DNA of 64,000 nucleotides, from contig JAYMGJ010000131.1 in assembly GCA_037178675.1 (NCBI GenBank), positions 100,934-164,933 on the forward strand, read 5' to 3'. The DNA is from Scleroderma bovista (Eukaryota > Basidiomycota > Agaricomycetes > Boletales > Sclerodermataceae). Every line of letters starts with the position of its first letter. The stretch's first letter is position 1. The notes under the pieces are model-generated. The model did not search any database. It saw only the letters and a program-made list of their open reading frames with translations, and was not told the DNA's origin. A program made the position numbers and the translations under genes. Positions 12,012 through 25,008 of the stretch are shown piece by piece.

Positions 12012-14534
12012 TGTCTTTTTGCAAAGTGCGTTAGAGGTCATAAGACCTCATGTTATACGATGCTATCGCCATTTTAGTAGGCTGGGCCTCCGTGGCCTGC
12101 CTCTCCCTCGGTGTGCGAATGCCCTGCTGGCCAGGGTTTCAGAACCCCAGCGGATTCTGTTCGTTCTGGCCTGTCGTTTTAGATGCACTACCTGACTGGG
12201 GGAGGGCTTAACTCTACTAAGGGTGTCAATTTCCCCGTGTTTCCATAACATTATTTGTCGCCAGTTAAATTGTGCTAGGTTCAATTACATAATCAAATCA
12301 CCTCTGGAGGAGACAAACTTGTACTGAAGAGTTAAATGTGCTAGTAGCCAACGACCAAGACCTTTTGATACTCCCTCGTGATTTTTGCCTGCTCCGAGCC
12401 AGAATCATTGCCCAGTAGAAAGTGATGATTTCGTCGTTGAGGCGCCACTGGAATCGCTCACTTGTTCATTTGCGCGAAGAAGTGACGCTTCTCATTAAGA
12501 AATGCGTACATTTCGTTCTCCATTTCCACTCACCTAAAGTAGTGGCTTGAGGTCCGGAGTCAGCGTCTTATGACCTCATCCTTTTTGCAGGCAACTGACC
12601 TTCACGACGCATGAGTAGAAAAGGATACGTTGTAAGGAGGCCCGGAAACCGGTTAGTCTCAGATTCTAAATCATCTCCCTTTCTGCGCCTTACGATGTGC
12701 AAATCCGCTTGGCTTTCTCGAGGGTACGTTGGTGCTCTCCGCTCCAAGCAGTGAAATGGAATGGAAACAGTTTGGCTGACTAGAACCGGAGTCAGTGCTC
12801 TGTTACCTCACCCATGTCGACGGTAACTTTATAACAGGTATGTAGGTGGAGGCCTGTGATGGAAGGGGTTGGTCTCAGACTTTAAATCACCTCCATTCTG
12901 CGACTTACTTGCAAAGTGGGAATCCGCTTGGTGGTCTCAAGTGCACATTGGAAATCTGTGTCCTTCACTTCAAATGGGGACCAGAGTCGTTCTACGGTCT
13001 CATCTCTTTTTCGGACAGCTCCACGATGAGCAACGAAGGGGCAGGAGGCCTGTGAACGGGTTAGTCTCAGGTTCTAGATCGCCTCCCTTTGTAAGCCACA
13101 ATGTGGGAGTCCGTTTTGCTTTCTCGAGAGCGCATCCTAAGAACAGGGTGGTACTGACAAGTTCACGCTCTGCTGTATGTTCCTGGAGCGGAGCAAAATG
13201 AAATGAATGACCGCAGAAGAGGGCGATTTCGTTGGGAAACGAGTGCTATATATGCCACTATGTGTCTTTGTGGTGCATTCCACCATCGGCAGCGAAGCTA
13301 TTTGGAAAGCATTAGCCTGGAATATCGAATGACTGTCCAACATATGCGTACCTATAAGTCCCCATCGTTTAAGGTACTGAGATAGGCTGTAAGATGTCTT
13401 GGGAGGTTTCCTTTGAACGAAGGAAGGATCAGCTTACACTCGAATGATGGGAATATCCTCTAATATAAATGGTTGGGATGTCATCACGCCCTAGTATGAG
13501 AAAGACTGGTAATATGTATACCTTGCGTATCATACTGGATTTGAAAAAAGTTCCTTCAGTATATTCCGCCCTTCTCCCTGAGCTGAAACACGCGGCACGT
13601 GGCAACCTCGTCACGCATCACCTGCCTCCGTTCAGGAATATAGTGTAAAGTGTAATGACGGTGTGGGATCTGGCTACGACACATACCTCGCGCTCGCAGA
13701 AACTACTAGGGCCTGGTTTGCACACGTGTCAAAGAACGTTGGACATAATGTGCTTGTTGACACTTTCGTATTGCCTCTTCAAGTTCGTCTAGTGATGGTG
13801 CGGATGTACATCATGTAACCAACCTGATATACGTTGATGTTGAGCAAGAAGTGGAGTCGGTATCGGATGTCTTGGATGAAAGAAAAGGCCTGGACTGTAA
13901 GGGACCTCAACATTCTCAAGGGCGGAATCGAGGATGATTGGAGGGAGTCGGGACGGCGGATATCCAGTTTCGTTCTTTTGGTTACTTCGGATTAGTACCA
14001 ATTGTCTGCCTCCACTGGGAATTCATCATGTTATGCAAGACCACCTACCAGCGACGTTGGGCATTGTATGTTACGTCGTCGTGGACATGAGTTCCTTGGG
14101 AAGCTTTGGGAATATTTGTTTGTCTTCCGGTCTCCCAACCAGTCATGGCTGCAACCAATCCCGCCCAGTCGACTGCCAGCTGCGTCGATAAAAATACGGA
14201 ATCAAGTAGTTGACCTCTGCACGTACTGGTGCCAAGTATTTCTATGCTTGTCTACGAGGTCCGTCCATGGTCAAGTACTACCCACCAGTAGCCAGTATAG
14301 CCATGCTGGCCAAGGAGTGCAAAGGTTCGAGCATCGTGCGGAAGCACTGAGGTTGCAGGACGTAGAGGACAAACCGGAGAGGTAAAGGTACATCGACCAA
14401 AGCAAAGGACAAAAGGTTTGTGTGGTGCTCTCTGAGCGCGCTGTCTCGATGACATCACTCACAGGGCAGAGTCGCAAAACAGCCAGGAAATGGTAGCAGG
14501 TGACCCTACGCATACCGCGTCGTACATTACACTC
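12012..14534. other. Gene-poor region between tRNA and hypothetical gene
   Basis: No supported coding gene. It contains the degenerate ~205-bp repeat listed separately. The 13.4-14.5 kb part has only scattered short frames. Confidence 0.5.
12630..13140 (+). repeat. Degenerate tandem repeat, about 205-bp period, 3 copies
   Basis: Three copies start near 12638, 12850 and 13046. Each begins GGAGGCC, followed by a GGTTAGTCTCAG-like string, a (T/C)CTAAATC(A/G)-like string, CTCC-TT and then an AATCCGCTTGG/AGTCCGTTTTG-type segment. Spacing is about 200-210 bp and identity is moderate. No coding potential is apparent. Confidence 0.6.
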
Positions 14535-15320
14535 CTAGTATATCCGCTGCCGCGCATCCTCCATCCCCGCTGGATCATTTGACGGTCCGATCTGACAACC
14601 AAGCTCTGCGAGTGTCGACGAAAACATGTCATTAAACTCCTGCGAAAGTCCTTCCCTCTCTAGGACTTGTTCATAATCCCCTTCACCCATCAACCACTCT
14701 TCTATTCCAGCTGTGCCAGTTACAAGCAAGCTTCTCAGCCTCGTCTTCTCTGTCTGACTCACCGGAGAGGTCCGAATTGGCGTCGTTCCCGGCTGGATCT
14801 GCAGGTCTGTGGGAGCAACAAGGTCAACGCCCTTGCCCGTGGCTGGATCCCAAGCCTGAGAGCGGAGCACCGTTACCCAAGCTTGATCGACGTCATCCAA
14901 GAAGTCTAGCAGCAACCGTAATCCATCCATGCTAGGTGGATAGCCCGTCATTGAGTTCATTGCATCGCCAGTCAGGCGGAGTAAGAATGCTGTCCGTAGC
15001 CCCGTGGATGGATCAATTGGGGGTATCCGAAGAATAAACGCCAGCAGGTGCTGCATTGCATCAAGATAGGAGGACAGAGTAGGAAGACGGGTCATTGAAG
15101 GTTCCGAGCTGTCCGACCGCATCAGGCCATCGTATTGCAAGGCAAGCACGGTATGAGATCACCGTTTCTTGTACGAGCTGGTTATGTCCATAAATGTGTC
15201 CTCAACATATTGGATCGCCTTTCGTTCTTGCGCTTTCGAGAGCGGCCGTGGAACGATTTTCTGGATATGCACGTTGTGAGGCAATGGTGTGGATTGAGCC
15301 AGAGGTGAACTGGTGTCCAT
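14535..15320 (-). CDS. Hypothetical protein, 243 aa
   Basis: Two exons: 15163-15320 and 14535-15108. They join across a ~54-nt intron (donor GTGATC, acceptor ...CGGACAG) that restores one frame reading ...SSYKKR-SEPSMTRLPTL. The start MDTSSPLAQ at 15320 was preferred over longer upstream frames because those begin inside sequence without protein character. The product is soluble and mostly helical (SSYLDAMQHLLAFILRIPP, GLRLLLDFLDDVDQAW), with no signal peptide or membrane segment. I do not recognise the family. Confidence 0.7.
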
Positions 15321-16063
15321 CGTGGGTTTTGCAAGCCAAGTCGACAGATCGCAAACAGCAGACAACAGCAGACATTGCGTCATAGCAGTCGTCCAGATGA
15401 GCGGAGCACGGAGGTAAACAGATTCCATCAGTCTTGAGTTGCAGACGAAGCAAGGGTGGATTTCAAGGACAGATATACATGGTGGGCGATCAGCAAGTGC
15501 TCTATCGACCACGAGGGATAGGCGCACATCGCCGGGACACGGGTAATCGGGACTACGAGCGCGGATGTTGCTTTCCTCGTTGTCATCCCTGCTTCATTTC
15601 CGTTGCATCTTCCGTCTGTCTCATATGGATGGCGTTGCCCACATGCAAAGTTCCCGTCTTGCCTGTTCTCCGTGTAACCTCACGCATACATCCACGATTG
15701 GTCTACACGCGCCGGTCCACGTTCACGTCCAACGGAGAGATCTGCCGCTCGTGATGCATTGATATGTGGTAGTGGCAGCGAACAGTCTCGTAGATATAGG
15801 TACTGTTCGCGTCTCTGCTGAGAATTGCAACAACTCTACTGCAGATCTAGTCAGCACATTAGGTCGAGTATCGACTCACCGGTGAATCAACACTGCCGCC
15901 TGTTTGCTCTGTGTCGTCTCTCGGATTCGATGAAGACTCAACCTAGCTAGGGAAAAGCTAGGGCGCGCATAGTCTTTCCAATATGGAGTGGTTACGGTCA
16001 TCAACCAATTCTTGGGCTGCAGTTGACTTCATGGTCAGACAATGCATTTATTACGGTACGTAG
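15321..16063. other. Intergenic region
   Basis: Separates two genes read in the same direction, so it should hold the promoter of the hypothetical gene and the 3' flank of the SNRNP40 gene. No repeat or element was recognised. Confidence 0.4.
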
Positions 16064-17451
16064 CTACACGTTCAGGCCCTGCTCCAGTTCGCCCATCAGC
16101 ATAGTGCCATCCTTGCTCCCTGTAAGAACTATTGCCAAGTCATCATTAACAATACTGTCAATTTGCAAGAGAACAACTTACTGATCGGCTCCTTCGGATG
16201 GAAATCGACACACGTAACTGTGCCTTTATGACCCGGGAGCTACAACGAATTTAGTACGGAGGTGGGATGACTGCAGGAAGGGCCGTACCTTGTACAAGAT
16301 CGATCCACTCTCGACGTCCCAGATAGAGACCATTCTGTCTGCGCCACCAAGAGCGACCCGCCGTCCGCCATCATCTTTGCTCCAGGCGCCCTTCGCCAAG
16401 GTGTTCTCGAAACCCGCAGGTACCCCGTGAAGAATGCGGTGTATGCGCGATGGTGCTGGCGAGAAAGGCCGTACATCATGTACGATAGTTTGCGACGAGA
16501 GCGACGCCGAAAGGAGATACGAGCCGTTGGGCGAAAGCGCTAGTGAAGTTGGCGTGTCTGAATGGCCCATGAGCGAGTACACTTGCTCCGACTTTCGCAA
16601 GTCATAGACCTAGATGGCACCACGACATATTTATCGCCAGAAACGGGGGAAAGTCGTGTGAAGTACACGTACGTGAATCTCATTGTCCAGTGCACCAATG
16701 TACACGTTTTGGCCGTCTGCGCTCCAACAGACGGACGTGACAGGACAGCCTATCTCGAAAACCGCAACGCTTGTCTTGTCACCCTCCTCGCCCCCTTCCC
16801 ATATCCTCACCGTCCCATCATCAGAGCCCGTCGCGACCAGCTCAATGCCAGCGCCACCAGCCATCGTCCGGTCGAGGGTATTGATAATTCCGCGATGTGC
16901 GCGTATTTTCTTGATCCGTTGGCCAGTAGTGACATTCGTCATATTCAGAATGTGGTCCGCGCCAACTGTATAGAGAGTAAGAGAATACAGCGACCACTGC
17001 AGGTCGAGGATGGGCGCTTTGTGGAGACTCGTGAGCAGTCCGTAATTCGTGTTCGGAGGATATGTCCTCCAAAGCGCTATCGCATGAAAACAATAAGTAC
17101 CGTATACAAAACACAAACTGGCAAATCACGCACAGACACTTCTATCGGTTGAACATGCAGCAATGTGCTGTCCAGTGGGGTCGAATCTACAACTTACAAT
17201 TTCACCCTTTGCAAAGAATGCGGAAATGAGCAACACTCGTACGCGACTAACTGAGGACTCACCGAGTGTGCACCGCTCAAGCTGATAATTGGGGCTTCAA
17301 GATTACTCGTCCGTTTTATGCTACGGATCAGTCCTTTTTGGCGGTCGTCTCCCGAAGACGAGATGACCAGCTCATTGCTTGGAGGCGAGTCGGAGCGGAC
17401 TCTTTTGATCAGTGTTCCTTCCCTAGGAGGTGACGTCCCTCTCTTCGACAT
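16064..17451 (-). CDS. U5 snRNP 40-kDa WD40 protein (SNRNP40 / Prp8-binding)
   Basis: Beta-propeller subunit of the U5 snRNP that contacts Prp8 in the spliceosome. Six exons (plus coordinates 17263-17451, 17134-17206, 16673-17076, 16289-16609, 16182-16239, 16064-16128) encode 369 residues, close to the usual ~350. The N-terminal tail MSKRG...IKRTSNLEAPI is followed by WD repeats: GAHSGEIVSCRFDPTGQHIA, HKAPILDLQWS, AHRGIINTL...GSDDGTVRIWEG, GCPVTSVCWSADGQNV, GHSDTPTSLALSPNGSYLL, and the final GHKGTVTCVDFHPKEPI with GSKDGTMLMGEL. The order and C-terminus match SNRNP40/Cwf17. It is a core splicing gene in the same window as the one-codon-exon genes, probably by coincidence. Confidence 0.93.
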
Positions 17452-17791
17452 TGCAAAACGAAAAACAGTACGGCGCGATGATGGAGTTGAGGTGCAACGA
17501 GACAACCCCCAGTGTGGGGGTGACAAATTCACTTGAGTTGCATTGGTTGTACTCAAACCACTTGAACCGAGTCCACGATGGTGGAACACTCATCTCCACC
17601 TCTGTACTTGCTGAATACGACTGGTATTAGGACTCATCCTGGAGTGGCTACAACGGTCGTATGCAATACAAAAGTGGTCGCGGAACAAATATGCAGAAAA
17701 CAAGGTACGACCAATAGGGACAAGAATTGTCTTCTACCAAGCACAGGATCAATATCCAAACATTCAAGATAACCCCTGGTGGTAAGGTGGT

Positions 17792-19197
17792 TTATGCCGA
17801 TGAGCCATTCTCTCTAGCGATCGGTGGACGCTCGAGGAGCCAGACCGAACGGCGATTAGTGCTGTCAACCCAGCGCTGGATAGGCTGCAGTTGCCCATCA
17901 TTAAATAGCTTGTGAGTGTCGCTCTCAGAATACTATTGAGAATCCCTTGATCAGATCGCCGCTTCATAGCAAGAAAAGTGTCTTACGTTTGCAGACACGC
18001 AAACCCGGACAAGCTCCCCTTCCAAGAACGGAATGACTTGGTTGTATGCAGGAATGTAGATCTCATGCGTTCGGAGGCACTTGTAGAATCCTTCAAAGCA
18101 GCCTGGGAGAGCGAGGTAAGTGTTTCAGGATCTTCAACCACAGTCATCTTGTTGGTAACCCACATTTCTCGTCGTTTGAAATGTACTCATACGTCCAGTC
18201 GTCGTGGTTGAATAAACCTGGACTCCCAAGGGCATTCCCAGCGGCACTAAGCCCATTCATGGCGAATGCTTTGCTATAGCCGTTCGGGTCGCTGTACGCA
18301 TTGTGAAGGTTACTGCGTTCATGGATATGGCCCACTGCAAGGAGCAGCCTATCCCCAGGTCGCAGCGGAATGGCACGAAGGAACTGTGAATCGTCTCCAC
18401 GGTAAAATGATCCGATGTTACCGCCAAGGAAGAGGTAATAGATGGGCGGCTGGCTCGGGAAAATGGTCGGTGCAGTGTCGGCCCGCAACGCTGGTGTAGG
18501 TCCATCCCCTTTGCCGGAGCTACCTAATCCTCCAGACGCGATGAACTCGAAGCCGTTTTCGTAGGTGCCCCATAAGCCTTTCGTCTCCACTTTTCCGGAG
18601 AGGAAAGGTCCAATGTCAGAGTTGTAAACTTCGTTGAGTGCCCGTTTGAGCTCGTTGCCGTCAAGGTCGAGCGCGAAGTAAGTCACAGGGGGAACGGCCA
18701 AGGGGGTGGGTACCATATCGGACAAAGCACGCAACAAGTGCGATGTCTTTCGAAGAGACCTGTGTAACGTATACAGAGGTCAGTGACAAATGGTACAAAT
18801 GATGAAATGGCAAAGAATTCGGATGTTTTTTAACCGCATCCCATACGTAGCCAGGACGGCAAAGCATCAAGATCACTCACCCGGCGCCAAGTTCAACGAT
18901 GGCCTCACCAGGGACGATGGCATCGCCAGTATGACTATGCATGGCCTTCATGATCCCGTCTCCTTGCAATTTGAAGATCTCCAACTCAGAAACAAAAGGA
19001 CGGTAGTCCGGTGTTTCCGCGCTGAACTTGTCAAAAAGATTCAAGCCGACCTCGTCGTACAGGACCTTTGTCGGTAAGGCCTTCTTATTGAATGGAGCAC
19101 CCAAGCCTTCGATAATCTCATCTGCAAATTGACGGGACGCATCTTTGGGACGAATATCTAGGACGTGGATTTCCCGGTTGTGCTGAGGCTCTTGCAT
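17792..19197 (-). CDS. SAM-dependent methyltransferase of the EasF/EgtD family
   Basis: Stand-alone histidine-specific-type methyltransferase, the family that includes EgtD/Egt1 and the ergot enzyme EasF. The substrate here is unknown. Four exons (18881-19197, 18164-18759, 17987-18102, 17792-17908) give 381 residues with consistent phases. Seen: N-terminal VLYDEVGLNLFDKFSAETPDY, glycine-rich SAM loop VELGAGSLRKT, acidic strand YFALDLDGNELKRAL, the FLGGNIGSFYRGD segment, a GDRLLLAVGHIHE strand, and the C-terminal QRWVDSTNRRSVWLLERPP. There is no sulfatase-modifying (FGE) domain, so it is not a full Egt1 ergothioneine synthase, and no dimethylallyltransferase or other cluster gene lies beside it. 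Confidence 0.88.
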
Positions 19198-19866
19198 GTT
19201 GGGCTGTATCTGACAGATGCAGACTCGTCTCTTCTGAAGAGTACTTATCTCACCGGACCATGTGTCTAAGCGCTCGAGGTGACTATTGGATCACCTGCGA
19301 AGCTACCGAGGTTCAAAGGAATATAGTATAGTATATCACAGAGATCTGAGTCATTTTACTGATAGGCTTAGGGCGATCTTAATTACTCGTATGAGAACTT
19401 GGAACGACGTATATAATGAAACCACTCATTGGTTCGACGAAGGAGCTCAAGATAGTTCTGAATTTCGATGGGAACATTGTGCGAACCCTAGCAGACACAT
19501 TTCCATGATTGGCTGGCGGTTTTCGACAAATCAATCCTTACGAATACAAGTCCGAGGAAAAGGCCATTCCGGCAACATTCAAGCCAACTTGTTAACATTC
19601 CCAAGTTCGATTTCTATACTACAACATAACATCAAAGTATCACTGACACAGGGTTATATTTGACACAGCAGTCAATTGTTAATTTTACCAGTTCCAACCC
19701 ACTATCAGCGAGGATTCAGGACCAATGGAGCGAAAGCTGTTTGGTACTGAGTTGCACCAGGCGATTGCCACAGGACAGGCATGCTACAGATTAAATTGTC
19801 ATTTCGATTAGAAGAAAGTACAAGGCCATCCGCGTGCATACCAAGAAAGCTTGAGGTCGAAGACAC
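19198..19866. other. Intergenic region
   Basis: AT-rich. It holds the promoter side of the methyltransferase and the 3' flank of the first Atg22-like gene. Nothing else seen. Confidence 0.4.
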
Positions 19867-22106
19867 CTAGTTTGGTCCTCGTTGAGAAGACGCCCACCTC
19901 ACTGCATCCCTCCTGCCCTTCTTCACATCGACAGCAAACCAAATGATCAATGACGACAGGGTACATAACGCAAACAAGAAGGGAAACCCCTGCCAATTGC
20001 TACCAGTCTTATCAATGATCGCCTGAATCACGGTCGGTCCAATGATGGACGATGCCCGGTTGGATAGACCGAACAACCCAAAGAACTGCAAGATTGGAAT
20101 TGCTAAGGAACTGTGGTCTGAACACCGGGACTGGACGTACCATGTTGTCAAAACCAGGGGGACTGACCTCAGCCATCATCGTTTGTGAGTAGGCAAAGTA
20201 AGGGGCTTGGAAGAGGCCCGAGACAACATTGAATGCCCTAAGTGACGCAAGTTGAGCTTTATTCACTAATATCCCGGACTTGAAACCTACCAGAACTCCC
20301 AAGCATTGTGGAAACTGTTCATGCACACGTCAGACATGAAGGCACAGATGAATATGTTGCAGCTCACCCAAACTTATTGGTCCAAATTCCGACCATACCC
20401 CATAGAGATATCAAAATCGTCATAACATTAGTAACAGCAAACTAGGCAAAGAGTGAGCAACTATTCTGCAGCAATTACTGAGAAACACCTACCATCTTCT
20501 TCGTGCTAATTTTCCAGTACCGTTGGACATACCAAAACCCAAAGGTACCAATTGTGCATGTGACCCCTTGCAATAATCCGAGATAAGTCAATGTCAGGAA
20601 AGAAAAGTCGAACTTTTCATTCTGGCAGATCAAAACAAGGGTCAGAGAGGTATTGAACCCCTGTGGGTGACAAAGATCGTCATGAGTAACATTCCAGCGG
20701 GAGGAATAGAAAACTGACGTCTGCAAGTAGGAAAAACGCAAAGAGGTATATGAAGGTATGGGGGAGATGTTTGTATGTTTTAAGGGCGACCCAAATCTCG
20801 AGAGCAAACCACCTTAGCAACACTGATCCAAGAGTTTAATATTCGGAGCGTTACCTGCTTCCATCCAATTGTGTAGAAGTGTTCACCTTTGGGTAAGGCT
20901 GGCCCAGGTCGTGGCAGTTGGAAGATAACTGATGTGGTTTATGCGCCAAATACATGCACAATTGAATTTCCACGTACACCACCATATTCCAAGAAGTACC
21001 CAATACGTGGTATCACTGTTCTGGAAGTTAGCGATGGTAACATTCCAAGCAGTAGACTGACAGTGCGAGGATATAATTCCCGACCAAAGGACTATTGGCG
21101 GTGGCAGGAGGAAGTAAGATGGCGAGATTGAGAGCGTAGGTGGCAATGTAACCGATGTTACTGTGCACCTGGGGAAACAGGGTAGAAATTCCAACAAAAC
21201 CCAGATCAGTAACGAACTAACCGTACTGATATTGCTAATCCTGTTCTTCTCTAAAGACTGCTCTCTCTCGTACTCTTCCACTGGTATCTCACCTCTTTCA
21301 TACCTTTCGCAGAGTTGCCGTGAGTATGGGGTATTGCGTGCAAGACGAGGGAAAGCCGCAGTATAGAAAACAATAGTTGCCCCATAGGAGACGAAACTAA
21401 TGATATACAGAGCCATCGCAAATTTCCAGCGCCTTGGGGCTATTGCAGTACTTGAGTCATGACGGGGCCAGTTAACACGGAAGACGTACATGTAAGCGCC
21501 ATGCAGGCATACTGTGCTGCCCAACAAATTACGGTGGAAAGGAGAAGAAGCCACCGCCCGAATGTTCCATAGTCACCAGCCGAACCAACGGTAGTGAAGA
21601 TGGCGGTCATGATGGCAAAGCTGGTACCATTAGAGACAAGGATAATACTCGTCACTGACTTTGACCCTGAGCCCCATGGCAAGACACACTGGCCAGATGC
21701 GTTTGGCGCGGTGCAAGACGAGCCTGGCCCTGCAATCGGGTCGTAACCAGCTGCGGTGGCGAGCGCCTGGAACAGTATTTGGGTGTAAAAAAAAGGACCC
21801 ATACCCTAGTTCGTCATTAGCATTTCACATCAAGGAATCTGCACTAGCGTACGCAGTCCCCGTTGTAGTACACTAAACGTCACAGGCATAAATCTCCTTC
21901 TGGGCGTATAACATCGAACACTCACAGTAATAGCTCCAGAGCTCCTTCCTGGTAACCTGGGGTTCATCCTTATCCACCGGAGCGATCAAGGTCTCCTTGC
22001 CCCTGTTTTGATCATTTGAACTGCTTAGCTTGAGATCTGAACCCTGCAGATCATCCACATTCGCTGGGTCGGATTTGACGCCGTCTAGTGTAGGCTGCGT
22101 GGACAT
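19867..22106 (-). CDS. Atg22-like vacuolar transporter, tandem copy A
   Basis: Major-facilitator protein of the Atg22 family; in yeast Atg22 exports amino acids from the vacuole after autophagy. The start MSTQPTLDG at 22106 gives a cytosolic tail ending ELWSYY. About 11 exons follow, with the landmarks YTQILFQALATAAGYDP, CVLPWGSGSKS, TTVGSAGDYGTFGRW, AAFPRLARNTPYSRQL, YIYLFAFFLLAD-like segments, GFWYVQRYWKISTKKM, QAPYFAYSQTMMAEVSPPG and FFGLFGLSNRASSIIGP. The end KKGRRDAVRWAS precedes the stop at 19867. An intron after ...YILAL (donor GTCAGT, acceptor ...AACAG) is at the same place in all three copies. The frame reads through with no stop or shift that I found, so the gene looks functional. 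Confidence 0.88.
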
Positions 22107-22770
22107 GAGGGATAGAGAACATGCTATCGTGAGGTAGCCAGCTTAATATGACATCGAGAACGTTAATATACGTAATCGATAGTTCATGAAACACAAAGTA
22201 CCCCGTCAGCGTGGACCACGGGCGTAAGATTTGAACGATTCATCGTGCGAGAACTCACATACATAGTAGCCTGACAAACGAACGCCTAAACGCCTACGTT
22301 CTACTAAGAATAACGCAAGCACTCGAAAAGTGTATCCAGTGGTTATCCACGCACCAGAGTTGTCTAATTGATGGTTACTCCACCTCCAGCCCAAAGCCTC
22401 ACTACTTAGCGGAAAGCGTTTATTTCGAGTATGTTTCTCTCCCGCTGCCAAACGAAGATATTTGGCGATGTTTGCTCCACTGCCTGGATCAGGAACGTGA
22501 TCACGGCCCTCCATGGAGCCGGAGCGACAGGGCTACACATTCGGAGAACGTTCTCTATGATACGGTGTCGTTGTTCCCCTTTTGTGAGAAGAGCGGAGGA
22601 ACCGTGCCAACTCTGGAGTCACTCTATTCCCGTTCCTAGAACACATGTCACTTTGAAGTCAGTGTGATAATTCAGTGCCCTGCTATCCAATCTGTATCTT
22701 TTTGAGGGCGTTGAGACACAAATGCACAATAGCGACATGACACAATCAATTTCAACTATGACCCAAATAT

Positions 22771-25008
22771 TCATCCTTTCTTGGGGCCTCTCTGTAATGA
22801 CGCCCACCTCATAGCATCCCGCCTGCCTCGCTTGACGTCGATACCAAACCAAATGGTGAGTGATGCTGCGGTGCATAATGCGAACAAAAAAGGGAAACCC
22901 TGCCAGTTGCTGCCAGTCTTGTCAATGATTGCCTGGATCACGTTCGGTCCAACCATGGAAGAGGCACGGTTCGAGAGACCGTACAGTCCAAAAAACTATA
23001 AGGTGTCAAAGATACGATTGACATGGGTCGAGTAGCAAACGCAAACGCACCATGCTATCAAAACCAGGGGGGCTAAGTTCAGCCATCATTGTCTGTGCGA
23101 AGGCATAATAAGATGCTTGGAAGAGGCCAAATACGACATTATAGGCCCTGCGAAACATTACAGTATGAGATGGTTCATTAAAACGACGGTCAACTTACCA
23201 GAACTCCCAAGCCTGATGGAAGCTTGGTTATGCACCATCAATTATGGTTCATGTACGTACGACGAAGAAACTCACCCGATCCTATCCGTCCAAATACCAA
23301 TCATACCCCAGAATGGAATCAAAATTGAGAAGACGTTCGTGACAAAAAACTAGAGTAAAATTAGAAATGCTTCAAGGGTCGAGGGTTCACGTACCATCTT
23401 CTTCGTGCTGATTTTCCAACATTTTTGGATGTGCCACAACACAAAGGTGCTCATCGTCGATGTAATGGCTTGCAATAATGCCAGATATGTCAGTGTCAAA
23501 AAAGAGAAATCGAACTTGGCGTTCTGGCAGATTCCGACAAGAGTCCCAGTTGTATTCACGCCCTATATGCAGTAATATCAGTGGGATTCCAATACCATCA
23601 GAACCAGAGCACTAACATCTGCCAACAAGAAGATTGAAAAAAGGTATATAAATGTATAAGGGAGGTCCTTGTATGTTTTAAGAGCTGTCCAGATCTTGAA
23701 TACACGAAGCATCAGGTAGATTGGACTAGAAATGCAACGTCCAGAGTACCTGCTTCCATCCGACCACGAAGTAGCACTGGTCTTTGGGTAAAGGTGGGCC
23801 AGGTCGCGGTAATTGATAAATGACTAGACATAGCGATCAGCACCCTGATTGGAAATAAGCCTTCGACACATACACCACCACACCCCAAAAAGGACCCAAT
23901 ATGTATTGTCACTGTTCGCGAGATCAGGAAACAACAGGGCCAGAAATGATACCAACGTACAGTATGATAACGAAATTGTCAACTCGAGGATTAGTGGCAG
24001 TCGCAGGAGGTAACAGTAATATGAGGTTCATAGTACAGGTAAAAAGAAAGCCAACATTATTGTGCACCTGGAGGACTATAGTTCAGAGCAGGCGCAAGGG
24101 AAGTAAAGAACTAACCGTGCTGATGTTGGTTATCCTGTTCTTCTCCAAAGACTCCTCCCTTTCATATTCCTCGGCAGAAATCTCACCACTTTCATACTTT
24201 TCACGGAGCTTCCGTGAATACGGTGTGTTGCGTGCAAGCCGAGGGAAGGCTGCAGCATAAAAGACAAGCGATGCAGCATATGTCACAGAACTGATTGTGG
24301 ATAGCGCCATTGCGATCCGCCAACGGCCCGGAGCTACCCATTCGGCTTCACAAAGGTGCCAATGGTAAAACTCAAAAGAAGGCTTACAAGTGAGCACCAT
24401 GCATGCGTACTGTGAGGCCCAGCAAATAATGGTCGTAATGAACAGGATCCAGCGTCCCCAAGTTCCGTAGTCACCGATCGAACCGATGGTAGACAAAATA
24501 ACAGTCACGATGGCAAATATGAGACCATTAGCAATAAGGACGACACTCGCGACTGGCTTCGTCCCTGAACCCCATGGCAAAACGCACTGGCCGGATGCAC
24601 TTGGCGCAGTGCAGGACGAGCCGGGACCAGTAATAGGATCATACCCTGCTGACGTTGCTAGGCTTTGAAACAATATTTGCGTGTAATTAGGACCGGTGCC
24701 CTGGTATGTAGTTAGCGTTGGTCAGGAAGAGTGTGTGTGAACTTACACAATCCCCGTTGGAGTATACTGCACAATCAAGAACACGATGACTCCTAAGTGC
24801 ATGGCATTTAACAACACTCACAATAATAGCTCCAGAGCTCCCTCCGAGTAACAACAGGCTGGTCCGTATCCATAGAATTTGTCGGAATGTCCTTGTCCCT
24901 TTTGTCTCTAGTATCCGAAAGGATTGGCTTAAAAGCTAAAGCATCTCGGTCCTTCACATCTGCTGCTGAGGCGAGCTCAGCACTCTGTACCACGGGTTGC
25001 AATGACAT
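22771..25008 (-). CDS. Atg22-like vacuolar transporter, tandem copy B
   Basis: Second of three tandem paralogues with the same exon plan as its neighbours. The start MSLQPVVQSAELAS at 25008 opens a different, hydrophilic N-terminal tail, which converges at VTRRELWSYY. The transporter core is present: GPNYTQILFQSLATSAGYDP, CVLPWGSGTKPVASVVL, STIGSIGDYGTWGRW, FPRLARNTPYSRKLREKY, FFGLYGLSNRASSMVGPNV and KTGSNWQGFPFLFALC. It ends KRGRRDAMRWASLQRGPKKG. It is about 665 bp from copy A; the spacer carries no other gene. The tails (first ~50 residues) are the least conserved part among the copies and may determine sorting or regulation. Confidence 0.87.

Noticed and set aside
15434..15762. Plus-strand ORFs upstream of the hypothetical gene
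   Set aside because: No domain, overlapping frames, and no plausible introns; treated as intergenic.
16562..17152. 196-aa plus-strand ORF
   Set aside because: Antisense to SNRNP40 exons and introns; no protein character.
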